Positions 45,496 through 57,783 of a stretch of DNA of 64,000 bases are shown in pieces. Position 1 is the first letter of the stretch, and the number at the start of each line of letters is the position of its first letter. Under the pieces are notes generated by a model. The model worked only from the letters and a program-made list of their open reading frames with translations. It was not told the DNA's origin and did no database searches. This DNA comes from Fomitopsis serialis (taxonomy: Eukaryota; Basidiomycota; Agaricomycetes; Polyporales; Fomitopsidaceae): positions 20,336 through 84,335 of the forward strand of contig NW_025955129.1 in assembly GCF_022376445.1 (NCBI RefSeq), in the 5' to 3' direction. A program made the translations under genes and the position numbers.

Positions 45496-48463
45496 TCAGG
45501 CGGCTCCCTCAGGCTCGTCGATCTCGTCCTCCCCAGGATGCTCCGATTCGTCGGTTCCAGCCTGCACGTTCGCGGGCTTGCTACTGGAGGCTTCAGCCTG
45601 AGGGCTGTCGTCGGCTGCCAGGTCCTGCACGTCGGGCTTCGCGACATTCGCGGTCTTCGTTGGGGGCCCTTGCTCACTGGCCTGGCACTGGTCGGCTTCA
45701 CCGCAGACGTCGGGTTCGCCGCAGACGCCGGCTTAACCATAGACATCGTCGTCACTGCAGATGCCAATGGAGACACCGATGGAAACGCGGCCCTGTTGCT
45801 GAGCTTCGCACGCATCCGCTCGAAGTTGAGGAAGCTCGTGCCCTTGGTGGCAGGCTCAGGTTCGTCGATGTCGCCCAAGTTGAGTCGACCGCTTTGTGTG
45901 CGTGCATAGCAGTGAGTCACCAGAAAGGGTGGACACGTCGGACTCACGAGATGTGGCCCCAGATTTCCTTCTTCGTCTCGTCGTAGTACTCAGGGAGCTC
46001 GTCCTGCAGTGTCTCGAGGATCGCCATGAGACTGTCCCACCTGCGATGGAGGGACGTCATGCTGTTGACGGGCGGATAACATGATGTGGATGCCACTTAC
46101 CTGGCTGCGAACAGCTTGTTCGTGAAGTCAGAATGTCCGTGATTCACGATCTCCGTGAGCGCCCACTCGATCTGCGAGTGCGACCATTCAGTGCTGGATA
46201 TGATCGGAAGATCAAAGCAAAGCACGGCCTACTCACAGCATTGCATACCAGGGCTATCAGATTGTCGGGTACCTTGGCGAACTCCTCTATCGCGGCATGC
46301 AGATTGGCATCTGCGCGCGCTCCCAGCGCCCAGTGCTGGAAGATCACCTCATAGATGGCAGGATGGCGGAAGGGTCCGTCCTCGTTGAAGTGACTTGCCT
46401 GGAGCCTCCGGCGTAAGTGATTCGGCGCACGTAGGCTACGCCACTGCCCACCTTCACGTCCAGACGCTTACGACTGTCAAAGACCAGGCTGATGTCGCTG
46501 AACACGAAGTTGGGGATGTTACGGGATCCCGTGCCGTCGTTAACTTGCGTCGGATGCGCCTTGAGCAGCCACGCGGCCGCGCTGCTTCTCTGTTCGGCAG
46601 ACAACCCACGGAGACCGTACAACGGCTCGATGACGCTCTCCGCCTTCTTCCTCAACTCGTTGCGGAGCTGTGATGCGCAGGCCCAGACCTACGAACGGAT
46701 CAGCGCGCTCTCTGAAGTTGCAGACTGCGTGTCGCTCACAATAGTAGAGACACGCTTCTGCAGCTCCTTGCGCTCCGTCTTCTCCTCCTTAGTCTCCTTC
46801 CTGTCGCTCTTCTTCTTCGGGGGCGCGAGCATCTGGAAGCCGGCCTTCAACGCCCTGATGCGGCGTCCTTCCTTGTCGCGCATCTCGTGCGCATCGTTCA
46901 AGCTGGCTTCAACGAGGGTGTTTCTTTCCGGTAGACGGTCGCTGGGAACCGACGTCTCCGACGTCCAAGCCGACTTGAGCGCGATGCGCAGACGCAGGCA
47001 GTTCTGCGAGGCGGAGACCAGCGCCCTGACGTCGGTCGGAAGGTCGGTCATCTTGGCGCGCTGTTTTTTGGTGCGCGTGCCCATCCGAGTCGACCGTCGA
47101 CGCGTGCCTTGCCCGTTTGCCGTCTTGGTACGCAAGACCTGCGGGATTAGCGGAATTAGCTCGTACTTCGCTTCTGTGACGCGCAGCTCACCACTACGTC
47201 GTCGTCATCGTCAATCTCATCGATTTCACTGCGCTCTTCCTCTTCCCCCTTCTCCGTTTCGCCGTTGTCGTCGTCTGCGTCTGCATCTGCGTCTGCATCA
47301 TCGTCGCTGACCCCAGCATCGCGATCGTCATCGCTCTTGTCAGCATCACTTGCGCTGATTGGCTTCGTAGCCGTTGCCTTGCTGACTACTCTAGAGACAT
47401 CTTTACCCTTGCCGTTCGCAGCTGTCTGCGACATCTTGTCGCTCCCGCGAAGCTGTATGAATATCTGCAATCAGCGTCGGGCGTGTGGGAGACGAAGAAA
47501 CGATAGAGCTAGGTACCTTGTTTTTACTCGAGAGACCAGGCTGCGCCTTCTTCGCGGCTTGCGTAGCCTGCTGACTTTCGTCGCCGCTGTAGCTCCTGTC
47601 TTCAGAATTTTCGCTGGGTTGCCTGGTCTTGGTCTTGGCCTTCGACATCGTCGTCGTCTGGCCTGCTGGGTTGTTGGATTATCGAACGTAAATCATCGCT
47701 ACAATAGTTAGTGAGCGCACCGAGTGACTGAGCAACCGCAGCCTCATCGTCGTCCAGGTCGAATGAGCTTTTCGCCAGTTTTGCAGGTGGTTTCAGTGTA
47801 ACCTTGCCGGCCAGCTTTCGCTTAGGCTTGGACTTAGGCTGTGCCTTGGCTTTAACAGTAAGGCATATAACATCAGAAGGAATCTATCGCTGCAAAAATA
47901 CCACAGACGTACGCTGGGACGCAACTGTTCTCGACTTCTGGCTCTTGTTCTTCTGTCCCTCTGAGTCATTCCCACTTTCTTCGTCCTCGCCTTTGGTGAT
48001 CTCGTCGTTGACATGTACATCTTCGCCGACTATAGCGTGCTCCGCTTCATCAGAGTCTTGAACCACTTTCTTCTTCTTGTACTTGCGAGGCTGCCGCTCT
48101 TCTTCGCTCGAGTCCTGGCGATCTGCGTTCATCATCGCGGCGGATCTCTTGCGCGTGTCTGACGCTGCATCGTTGACGCAAATCAATGCAAACCAAGCGT
48201 CACTCACTTTTCTGGAGCGACACCTTTGCGCTCTTGGTGGCCCCCTTCGCCATCTTGCGAAGCTGGGCGAGAGTCTGCCTGTCCGCAAGAGACAGGCGAG
48301 ACGAGTCGATGGTCGGGATATCCGAGTCGCTTCCTGACGACGCCTCGCTGGCTTGCTCTCGAGCCTTTGCACGATCTTGTTTGCCGGCGCCTCGCTTGGA
48401 GGTGGAGCGTTCGTCTGTAGCGGATGCCTGTTTTCGAGCGGCGGAGCCAGTGCGTGGTCCCAT
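45496..48463 (-). CDS. DUF6532-like protein with long charged N-terminus
   Basis: Start MGPRTGSAARKQASATDE at 48463. Early exons are Lys/Glu/Asp/Ser-rich (SSEEERQPRKYKKKKVVQDS, then an Asp-Ala run DADADADADDDNGE), suggesting a disordered, probably nuclear region. Later exons form a helical domain: VWACASQLRNELRKKAESVI, GPFRHPAIYEVIFQHW, FAKVPDNLIALVCNAV, HSQIEWALTEIVNHG and DSLMAILETLQDELPEYYD, the pattern I associate with DUF6532, a domain of unknown function expanded in Agaricomycetes. Seven or more short introns. Near 45680 one extra base is needed to pass from a basic frame into an acidic tail (KPANVQAGTDESEHPGEDE, ending DEPEGAA) with its stop at 45496. The family name is by pattern only; the middle exon junctions near 47140-47160 are uncertain. 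Confidence 0.6.
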
Positions 48464-51409
48464 TCTGGCAGTGCGTGGAACACAGAAGCTGGCAGCGAGT
48501 AGAATGCGAACCGAGGATGAGGCAAAGTGAAAACCGGACGTACCCGAACTAAGCCGGGACCTGTCCAGAGAAGGTCCTGACAGCTGCTGTCAACGACAGG
48601 CAATTGAAACACGCCACATGCAACGCTAGTCTGTGGGCAGGTACATTACTTATCTGAGTCTGCCTCAATCTGCCGTCAGTTGTAATGCTACATTGCTACT
48701 GCAGGCTCAGCCGCTCCTCCGCAGCCACCAGCGAGAAGCGCCTTTGTGGCGTGACCGCGTCCATCTCCGGACGCGCGTGGGTGGCGCAAACGCGTTGACG
48801 CATACCGCCGCGACCACCTCGCCCGCCGTCCATCCCGCGCATCATTCCTCTCAGGTTATAGCCTGTTCCTGTCCGACGATAGCCTTCCTGCGCGCCGCCG
48901 ACTACACCGCCCACACTTGTACGCCCTTCGCTCCGCCCCCGCCCTCCATCAAGGCCGTCCATGCAGCCGTGCCAAAGCACCTCTTTGCGTGGTCGACGCC
49001 AAGTCGTATGTTCTATGTGGTTGCCACGTCTTCCTCACCGACGGCTTCTGTCCGTTCGCAATGCAAATGATGTGCTCGTGTCGGTGCTGCTTGGTCCCTC
49101 CGGCGCAAGAGGAGCGCACGCGTTGAGGTCATGCTGGAGTGGGTGATGTGGGCGACGTATTGGTTCTGGCAGACTCGGACCGTCGTATTCATGGGCATCT
49201 GGTGAGCATCCCGTTGTTGGTGCTTGTGCATCTACGAGACAAGACTCCCACTGACCGCCCGCACGTACCACAGGACACGAGGTGCGCAGACCCTGCTATC
49301 CTACCCCCCCAAGTTGGCCGCCACCTCGCCGCCTGGTCCGACTTCGATCTGCACCCAGTGCGGCCTTGACGCGCTTTCGCGAAGCTGCGGGTGAATGCCG
49401 TCCTCGGGATGGGCCTCCTCACGTCGTCTCCACCACGTACTGGGCCTGGCGGGCGACCCATCGGTCTCGTTTGGGTCCCACCATGTTAATCCTTCAGCCT
49501 AGCACGCGTTCCCGGTCTCTCCTATTGAAGTCCGTCGCGGGGACTTTGACTGTGGATGCTGATGGCGTTCTCATCGTACAGAAGGGCGCGAACAATCTCA
49601 ATCGCGACGAGACGTACCACCCGCAGACGCGCGAGGAGTTCGACTTGCCGCCGGAAGGTGCGTCGCGTCTCCGTCGCCGGCATCGCGAGTCTCTGAAGAC
49701 GGGGCAAGTAGAGAAGGGGATCGACTACCACGAGACGGTCGGGCAGACACCGCTGTGCACACTTCGGGGGCGGTCCTCCGGCAGACCTTGTATGCTTCCC
49801 CGTCTCTGTGCTTCATTTAAGTTGACTGTCGTGTTGCAGGGGATCTCAACCTTTACTTTACGTACGTGATCTGATTCGAGACCCGCGTTCGTCTCACTGT
49901 TGACTGACCCGCGCACGTCCGCAGACGTAACCGCAAGGGGATCCCGAAGTATCCTCCCAGATGAGTGTATGTTGCACCGCTTGCTATACCCCACTGTGGT
50001 CATTGCGCGATGGGCAGCACTAGGTAGCACTACGAGCGGGGCTCGAAGCTCTTCCGGGCGGAGGAACATGAGTTCGAAATTCGATCCTAGCAAGGTGCGA
50101 AAGGTGAATATCGACTTGTGTGCGATGTAGAGAGACAGGTCGCCCGCAGCCGACTCCCTCGCTCGGGGTACCACAGCTCGCACGCCGCGTTCCCCTTGGA
50201 GTGCTGAAATGTCCTGGACAGGGCATCCCATTGACGTCTCGAATATCCTCATCGCTAGGATACTCGGGCTCCTCGGCGTTTCGGTATGGTCGGGGCACGG
50301 TGTGGAGGATGTGTCTCGTGCGGCGGCTGGTAAGTCCCTCCGCTTCATTCCGTCTGCACAGGGAGTCTCATCCGCGTCATCAGCAGTGAGCTCACAACTG
50401 GGTAAGCCTATCTCGCTCAACGAGACAGGTAATTGCTGACAGCGTTGTCTGCGGATGGTTTAGGATCGCTACGGTGACGTACCTGCAGCACTCGGACCCG
50501 ACGGTACCGTATTATGTAGTACGTTGCTGGTGCAATGACGAGCCGGATGAACGCGTGCTGACTTTTATGCATCTAGGGCCAGTGGACGTTCCTCCGCGGT
50601 GCGCTCGCAACGGTCGACCGGCCTACCTTTGGCTAGATCGGGCGGTTCTTCTGGTATGGTGTAAGTCTACACTCTCCTCAGTCGACGTGCGTGGCTGACT
50701 GGCGTCCTTCAGATCGCCCATGACCACGTCACCACTTCGTCGTCGAGGTATCGTTCTGTGAGTGTCCTTCCGTTCACCTCATGATTCGCTGACATTCCCC
50801 GCAGACAAACTCTCTGATGCGACGGAAGTGATCAAGCCCGTCCTCGGGGGCTACTACGACTCGACGGTAGGTCACTTCGTCCCGAGCCCGCTCGTTCGTC
50901 GTCTGATGCTGACGCCACCAGCCGCTCTAGGCACTGTGGCGGAGCTTCATGCAGTGCAAGATTATCGAGAGCACGGGCGACGTCGTGTTCCTCAAGGACG
51001 TGCGGCACGAGGCCGTGCGGGAGTGCCCCTTAGCGTCGCCCGTCGCGGAAACCCGTTCCACTTAGGAAGCGGGTGCTGCTGATCGCATGAAGTTGGCAAC
51101 GGAGGCCGGATTTGAAGGCGCACGGGACGAGAAAGAGGACGTGTTGCTGATCTATGGTTGAGATTTGTACCTTGTCGGGTTGTACTACCATCCGTTACTG
51201 ACATGTATCCCTGCATTGCACGTCGACCGCCCCCGACTTGACAATGATGCTGCATAAGCGCCAATCGGCGTATGCACGTGTCCTCGGCTATGCTCAACGC
51301 GAACATTACTTGAACTTGAACAAGCCACGATCGCTAGCCGTAATACTATCACCATACGCCACACAAATTCTCCCCTGTGCTGTCTTCGGTGCACACGGTT
51401 GGTTGCAAG
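48464..51409 (+). other. Unresolved region with exon-like pieces
   Basis: Coding-like stretches on the plus strand include 49131-49195 (MLEWVMWATYWFWQTRTVVF) followed by GTGAGC and rejoining after CACAG at about 49271, and 49490-49790 (LLKSVAGTLTVDADGVLIVQ, then NRDETYHPQTREEFDLPPEG). At 50475-50570 TYLQHSDPTVPYYVVRCW, and at 50810-50890 VIKPVLGGYYDSTVGHFVPS. I could not join them into one frame and recognise no family. A decayed or heavily spliced gene is possible; chance is not excluded. Confidence 0.3.
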
Positions 51410-53114
51410 ATGGATGACTCTGACGAACCATATGTGAGTAGCGCGCGTAGCATTCAACATTCAGAAACCCACTGAAACACGTACAAAGATCGCCTACGAC
51501 GCGCTATGGGTGAAATTAGACGATGTCGTCGGGCTTCTCACAGCCTCCATGAAGGCCTCAGCGCGTCGGAGGAACTGCGCCAGAGTTCTCTGCGCCTGCC
51601 TCCACATGCTGGACGGGATGAGTGCCACTCAGTCCTATGCATTCGACAAGCCTTACGACAGGCCAACCGCCGGCAAAGAGCTCTACGAGATCCTCCGCAA
51701 GATGTTTCCCGAGTACCTGAGTGCGTGCGCCGCTTTCCTGAGCCTGCCTCGCTCAGACAAGGAGGCCGAGGACATCGATGCGTCTGTCAGCGTGTGCGCG
51801 TGCTTCAGAACGCCACCGAAGGGGAAGACGAGGCTCCTGCTCGGAAAGCTGCACAAGTTCGGGGCCGCACGCCAGTTCACCTTCCAAGACTTCATCCAGG
51901 CACTCATTCGCCACGTCGCCGGTGTCCTCGGTAATGCGGTCGCTTCGAAAACCGTCGGCGGCACTGCTGCGATGGGCGGCCTCAGGAAACACTCCAGGAA
52001 GCATGCCGAAAGCCCCCCATGGCCGACGGATGCCAGCCAGCTGATTCCCCACGGGCTCGAGAGATCGATGCAGGGATACGCCGCTTCCTTCCGCAGGTAC
52101 CGCAGTGACAGATTCCACGAGCCCCTTCTCTTCCTCAACAAACTCCTCGCTATCTGCGGTAGATCCGTCCTGCCTCCCCTGCTCCGGTTCCAACCCAGCT
52201 GGCCCTTCGGAATCACCGGCCTCGCCAGCGGTCTTTGTGAAGCGCGCAGAGAGACACTCGGGAAGCCCGTGGACATCGAGACGGAGATAAGCTGGCTCGA
52301 AACGCTGGAACAGATTCTAGAATTCTATCGCGTCATCACACACGTTGGAGTGCGAGATTCAGCGGACGTTGTGCTACTCGTGCGCCTGCGCTTACAGGTA
52401 AAATCTGAAGGGTCAGACGAAGTCAGAGACTGGCACTGCGGCCTGCTCTTCATATGCAATCTAATCCTTCGATCTCTGCCACTCTTTCGTGATGGTACGA
52501 CTTGGTTCAGCGACGAGCACATCAGCCGGCTGGAGCGCAGCTTCACCGGGTTTGGCGCGGTGTTATATCAGTACAAGTCACCCGAGGACAACACGGCCTT
52601 CCACCCGGCAATCCTCCAATCGTTCGCAGAGGCGACTGCCTTGTCCGCAGACCCTTTGCAACAAGCCTTGGAAGGATTCTATCTGGCTACCATGGCGCGA
52701 CACTGTTGTGCGCCGGAGTGCCGCGAGACGTTCGCCACCGCTAAGCGGACGTTTTCCCGATGTGCAGGCTGCGGGGTCCTGCGCTACTGCTCGCGCGAGT
52801 GCCAGAGGAGTGCCTGGAAGCACGCGACGTTCCCGCACAAGAACGTTTGCACCAAGTTGCGTGTCTTGAGGGAGAGGACGAACCTCCCGAAGGACCCGGA
52901 TCACTGGAATACTGCTCGTATTCGTCAGCCCTTTATCGATGCATGTAGAGCGGATGAGGGACTCGCAGCGTTAGCTCAGGAGTGCGGCGAACACATGCAC
53001 GCTTTGTTTGTCATGCGGCGGAGCATCAGTACGGCTTGCATCCCAGGGCCGTATAGAATCATGATGTCGACCGAGGCGGATGGAACTGATCGGGCTACTC
53101 CGCTGGTAGAATGA
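51410..53114 (+). CDS. MYND-type zinc finger protein
   Basis: Exon 1 (51410-51433, MDDSDEPY) and exon 2 (51489-53114) are separated by a 55-bp intron; total 549 residues. Most of the protein is helical and unrecognised, with blocks such as LLGKLHKFGAARQFTFQDFI and WHCGLLFICNLILRSLPLF. The MYND finger lies near the C-terminus: HCCAPECRETF, then RCAGCGVLRYCSRECQRSAW and KHATFPHKNVC, with all seven cysteines and the histidine in the expected C-x-C-C-C-C-C-H-C order. MYND fingers bind proline-rich peptides. Uncharacterised single-MYND proteins of 500-700 residues are numerous in Agaricomycetes. The reading frame is intact over 1.6 kb. Confidence 0.88.
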
Positions 53115-53552
53115 CCGTAGCACGTATCGAGTTCTCCGGTTCAGATCCAAGTGAATGACGGAAATAAACCTGTATCAGGTGTGTATTTACAATGATGTAC
53201 GCACTAGTATACTGCCCCACTGGTAATATCAGATCATTTGGGCCCGCGAAAAACACCGTGCATATCTGAAGCTGCCAGCCACTACGGTGTGATGCCGACT
53301 CCGGGTTGGAGAAGGCATGTACTGTGATGCATTTTCATCGGGATGTCCGTCATTTGACACTGAATGCGCACATTGCGTTTGTCATAAGTAGCTCGACATT
53401 GAGTTGTGAACATGAGCCTACAGCTTAGCGAAACATATAGAAAACTGCTTCAATATCGCGACGGTAAACCTCGTGACTGAAGTCAAGATCTGTAAGCCCA
53501 AGTTCGACGCTGAGCCTGGATGTCAACTACTCGGCGACCAAGTACGCATGGG
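53115..53552. other. 3' flank of the MYND gene
   Basis: AT-richer sequence with no gene, ending at the copia target duplication. Confidence 0.5.
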
Positions 53553-53557
53553 CATGG

Positions 53558-53813
53558 TGTAGAAGCTAAACACGCGGTCAGACGCTCAGTCTTAGTAGAA
53601 CATCGACTATGAATTAAGCTACCTAAACACGCGGTCAGACGCTATTTAGGTAGTCAGTACTAGGGTATCGTATAGTCATGAAAGGGTCTCACCTCAGTCT
53701 TAGTAGAACATCGACTGAGGGAAAGGAAGGAGAGAGGACGAAAGGACGAACCACCCCCGGCGGTACGTCACGTGCCCGGTGGCTGAGATCGAGATCGCGA
53801 CGCGACCTCAACA
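53558..53813 (-). repeat. 3' LTR of the copia element
   Basis: 256 bp, identical by eye to 62667-62922, now separated from the polypurine tract by the nested DNA element. Confidence 0.92.
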
Positions 53814-54465
53814 CTCCATCAGGAAAAAGCTTTCCGGGCCATAGCACCCACTGAAGTTACATCACCATGATAGGAGCCATAGGGGCTGTAGAGGGCTGTA
53901 GACGTCAGCATTGACTATCTATTAATCCATAGTTGTCCATAGTACAGCGTAGTCGGGTGTAAGTGGGCCATAGGAGTCAATAGCTTTCGTCTGTTGTGTA
54001 TATCAAACCATTGACGAGGATATAAAAACAAATGCCGCATAGCAGTGATACTCATCGGTGCACTGTGATATCACCGAAGCTACGAGAGTCACAGCTTAGA
54101 CTCATTCCAGGAATTGATGTGATAACATTACAGGCAGACGTGGAACTCCGAGCCATAGGCTATACATAGTAGACAATATACTATTAGAGGTTTCTATGCA
54201 CACTGTATCAGGGGAATGAATCCTCGGTCTCCTTGAACACGGGCCCGTACGCTCCCGATCCATCAGCTTACAAGTTTGATTCGGTACCTGCAGGCAGGGG
54301 TCGTCAAGTGCCCTGTTTACGTGCACTTAGACGGCGTCGCAAGCGTCGTATGCGTCCTGAACGTGTTGGCCGGCCCTGGCCATGTTCGCCCTGTTAATGT
54401 TCATCCCCGTTGTGTTCGCTCCCGTCGCACTCGCCCAGACGCGCTCGCATACCTGCCTGCCAGTG

Positions 54466-54600
54466 TATCGCGCTCGTCTGTGTCGTGCTCGTCTGTGTCG
54501 TGCTCGTCTGTGTCGTGCTCATCTGTGTCGTGCTCGTCTGTGTCGTGCTCACCTGCATCGTGCGCACCTGCATCGTGCTCGCCTGCGTCGTACCTGTTGT
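54466..54600. repeat. 15-bp tandem repeat
   Basis: About eight units of GTCTGTGTCGTGCTC, the later ones degenerate (ACCTGCATCGTGCGC). In one frame this gives SSVSC repeats, but there is no support for a protein. Confidence 0.85.
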
Positions 54601-56214
54601 GCTTGTGGTTGGTGGGCTGCAGGCCTGTCCTTGCTGCATGTCTTCGTTGTGAGTGTGTTCGTCCTAGACACGCTCTTCACGCTCGTCCTTGCCGGGCCAT
54701 TGTCCGTCGTGCGTGTGGAATCAATCGACACGTCGGGTGCTTCTGCAAGTACGCGCGTCGCGGGACAGGTCACTGTTTTCGTCAGCAGTGTGTACATCGG
54801 GCAACATGATAAACGTACAAATTACACAAACGTTGGTCGTGAATGAACTGAGAGCGCCAGACGTGCAGCGAGGCACGTCCGACACGTGGCCGTGCAGCGC
54901 ATACCTGGCGGATACTACGTGGAAGTCGTCCCGAGCGATGGAGGAGCTGTCTTCGTGGCCAGCAAGGCGCGCGACGGACTTCTCATTCACCAAACGCCTG
55001 CGGGTGCGGGACTTCATCAGGGCAGCCGTGAATGGGGTGTGTCTGGCTGTAAGGGCGTACCTTCGAGCTTGAGCCTTCGCGCTCGTTCTATCCAACTCAC
55101 ACTACACCCTTCCCCTTTCTTCCTCTTCGTGCTCTCCTCCTGTCCTTCTGACCCCCTATTCCTGCAGTTCGCGCGGCTCTCTCGCTCGACGCAGGACTTG
55201 TAGGTGCATCGTTTCGGTCCTGGATCGGGCGGGGGCGTCGCCAGAGCCGCGAGTTCGACCAGGGGTTGACACAGTCGAGTGGTAGAGCGGAAGAGTTTGC
55301 GAGAGGGCCGAAAGATGAGCATCGGAGCATTTGGCAGATAGGCTGGAGATGACGAAGCAGACGAGAGGCGGCTGAGCGAAGTGGGCGAGAGAGCAGCTGG
55401 CAGAGGCGCGCCGTCGTCTGCAAGTGCGAAGCGCTCGCTTCGGTGAATGCCGACTGCTGCCACAACTGCCACGACACGCCTCTCACTCCAAGCCTCCAAC
55501 TCGAAGTACCTCCCTTCCCTCGCGGCCGCTCCCTGCCCGCCGCATATCTTCAAGACACGCGGACGGGCCCGCTCCCAAGAGGCGAGGTGCACGGCACGCA
55601 GCCGTAATGAGCCTCAGTGGAGGCTCGCTAGGTGAGTGCCCCGACTCGATGGGCCAGCTGTGTATAAGTCACGCAGCAGTCGACGTCGCAGTCTTGGGTG
55701 TCGACCGCAGGAGCACGACACTACGGTGGAGTAGGCCGGTCGAGGACAGCGCATACTTCGAGCAGGCGAGCGTCGTCGCAAAGGCACGGCAGTCCGTCGT
55801 CTCGAACGGCTCCGTCCAGCTTGCCTACGCCGAGCGGCCCCCGTCAAGTCAGGCGCGCTCGTCAAAGACGTCTTACACTGACGCGCGCCATCTCTCCAAC
55901 GGCTCTGCACAACCCTCGGCCTCAAACAGTCGGGCTACATCTACTTATGCCACTGCCAGCGACGGCAGTCCTCGGGTACTGTCTGCCTCTCTATCTGTGC
56001 CAAAGAGTCGACCGTCATCCAGTCAATCCACCTCGCCTACCACTCGACCTCGGTTCCTCTCCGCATCTCACGCCCGCTTCCACACCACTCCCGCAAGCGC
56101 TGTCCCTCGTCGCAACGCCCCCACGGTCATCTCCGCCCCGCCTCCCGTCTTCTCCCAGCTCATCAAGTGCGACATCAATCACCCCTGCACCGGACGAAGA
56201 CCCGGATGCATTCC

Positions 56215-56480
56215 ACGTGCGCTCGACTCGTCCGCTTGCTCGCGCCCTCGTCCCCTCGCTTTCCCGCTCTCCCCCCTCGTTCGCTTGCCCATCCGCCCGC
56301 TTTGCTTGCCCGCTCGCTCGCCCTCTCGCCCTCTCGCCCGCCCTCTCGCCCACCCGCCTGCCCTCTCGCTCGCCCGCCCGCTCGTCCTCTCGCTCGTCCT
56401 CTCGCTCGCTCGTCCTCTCGCTCGTCCTCTCGCTCGCCCGCCCGCCCGCTCGCCCTTGCCGGCCTCGTTCTTTTGCTAGC
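56215..56480. repeat. CGCC/CGCT/CGTC low-complexity block
   Basis: Four-base-periodic pyrimidine-CG repeats (CTCGCCCGCCCGCTCG and variants). They resemble the reverse complement of the core of the 34485-36627 element. Long frames rich in Ala, Arg, Pro and Ser result from the absence of stop codons. Confidence 0.8.
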
Positions 56481-57513
56481 CGACCCGCTCGCTTTCGCCT
56501 CTCCCGCCCCCTCTTGCCCACCTGGGAATTCTTGTCCGCTCGCGCACGCGTCCTGCCCGCTCGTTCACGCGTCTTGCCCACCTGTTTTTGCCCACTCGCT
56601 CGCTCGACCTCGTACTAGCTTAGGTGAGTACACCGGCGGCGCAAACTTTGTCAGTCCCAGCGACCTCACTGTCAGGCCTGACCGGACTGTCTCACCCCGC
56701 TCTCGTCCGCTTCAAATACGGCTTCATGGGCAGCATCATCCGCCAGCTCGAGGAATTCGCCCACCTCTACGACTAACTGATATGCCAAGGTGCTTGTTGA
56801 GGTGCGTGCGCCTCTACCACGCATACGTAGGATGCTCGCCGTCGCAGCAAGACAGACGGCCGTGTTGCGCCTCGCCCGCCTTTTCGCCCACTTAGTACTT
56901 ACCTACTCACCTAGTCGACCACGCGCCTGCTCTTGCCCGGCTGCCCGCTTTCCTTTCCACACGTACCTTCTCGACCCCCTGTCCACTCTCGCCCGTCTGC
57001 GTACCTCACGCCTGCCTACCCGCTCTCACCCGCCTGATCTCGCTTTGACTTGCACAACCTGTACTGCTGCAGCGGGTTGGTACCCGGGGTGCCCGGGGTG
57101 GGTACGGGTACTGGTTGAGCACGGGACACATGTGTGCTCTGTCTATGCATACAATACTTGTTTTCGTAGTTGTAATACTGTGTCATCTTGCAATCTATTA
57201 CATTTTATTTGATGTTCTTTCTGTTATATGAGCTGGGGACGACCGAGTGACCAGTATGATCCCATATTATCAGTGCTATGCTTTGAGATGTCTACTATGA
57301 TGGAATATGTCTCAGTATGTTGGCTTATGGGCCTATAGTACTATCATTCTATTGTGTACTATGCTGTTCTATGTTGACCATGGTGGTACTATGACCTGCT
57401 ACAGATCACTACAGATTCTGCAAGCATGCTATACACAGGGGGGATTGCAATGAGCCTATACCAACTATGTCCCCTATATTGGCTGACCTAGGGATTGTCA
57501 TTTTTCCTGATGA

Positions 57514-57522
57514 CTCCTCCTC
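57514..57522 (-). promoter_or_regulatory. Polypurine tract of the copia element
   Basis: GAGGAGGAG on the element strand. It directly precedes the insertion point of the nested element; the 3' LTR begins (TG) right after the other side, so before the insertion tract and LTR were adjacent, as plus-strand priming requires. Confidence 0.75.
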
Positions 57523-57783
57523 GGCGCGAATGGCGAGAGAGAGAGACGACGGGGGAAAGAACGTGAAGTACGTAGGGGAAAAATATCGTAGGTGTCGCAT
57601 GATATGAAGGTATCGCTTGGAATGAGAGAATAGAGGAAACGAGTGTGAAGTGAAAATGTGAATGAATGTGATGCAGTCCGAAAGAGTCCGTAGAGAGAAC
57701 GCTAGAGGTATCGTAGGAGACTAGATGGGTGACGCTTGAATGGAAAACCGACATGAAAACTCCTCCTGTCTGGGAAATCCTCC

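Larger units (their letters stand above)
53817..57512. mobile_element. Unclassified DNA transposon nested in the copia element, 3.7 kb
   Basis: Ends are perfect 12-bp inverted repeats: CATCAGGAAAAA at 53817-53828 and TTTTTCCTGATG at 57501-57512. ACTC (or ACTCC, because the next base is shared) is duplicated at 53813 and 57513. Subterminal CCATAG or CTATG words are common in the first 160 bp and the last 250 bp. The interior has a 15-bp tandem repeat, a CGCCCGCTCG-type low-complexity block and coding-like islands (for example 55700-56150 and 56640-56775), but no recognisable transposase. A 4-5-bp duplication does not identify a superfamily by itself. Confidence 0.78.

Noticed and set aside
54466..54600. 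CRISPR-like or repeat-protein reading of the 15-bp tandem repeat
   Set aside because: Units are contiguous without spacers, and the host is eukaryotic; it is a minisatellite.
55424..56895. Overlapping plus-strand frames of 242-351 codons in the nested element
   Set aside because: Their long second halves are translations of the CGCC/CGCT repeat. Only shorter islands were kept as possible coding pieces.
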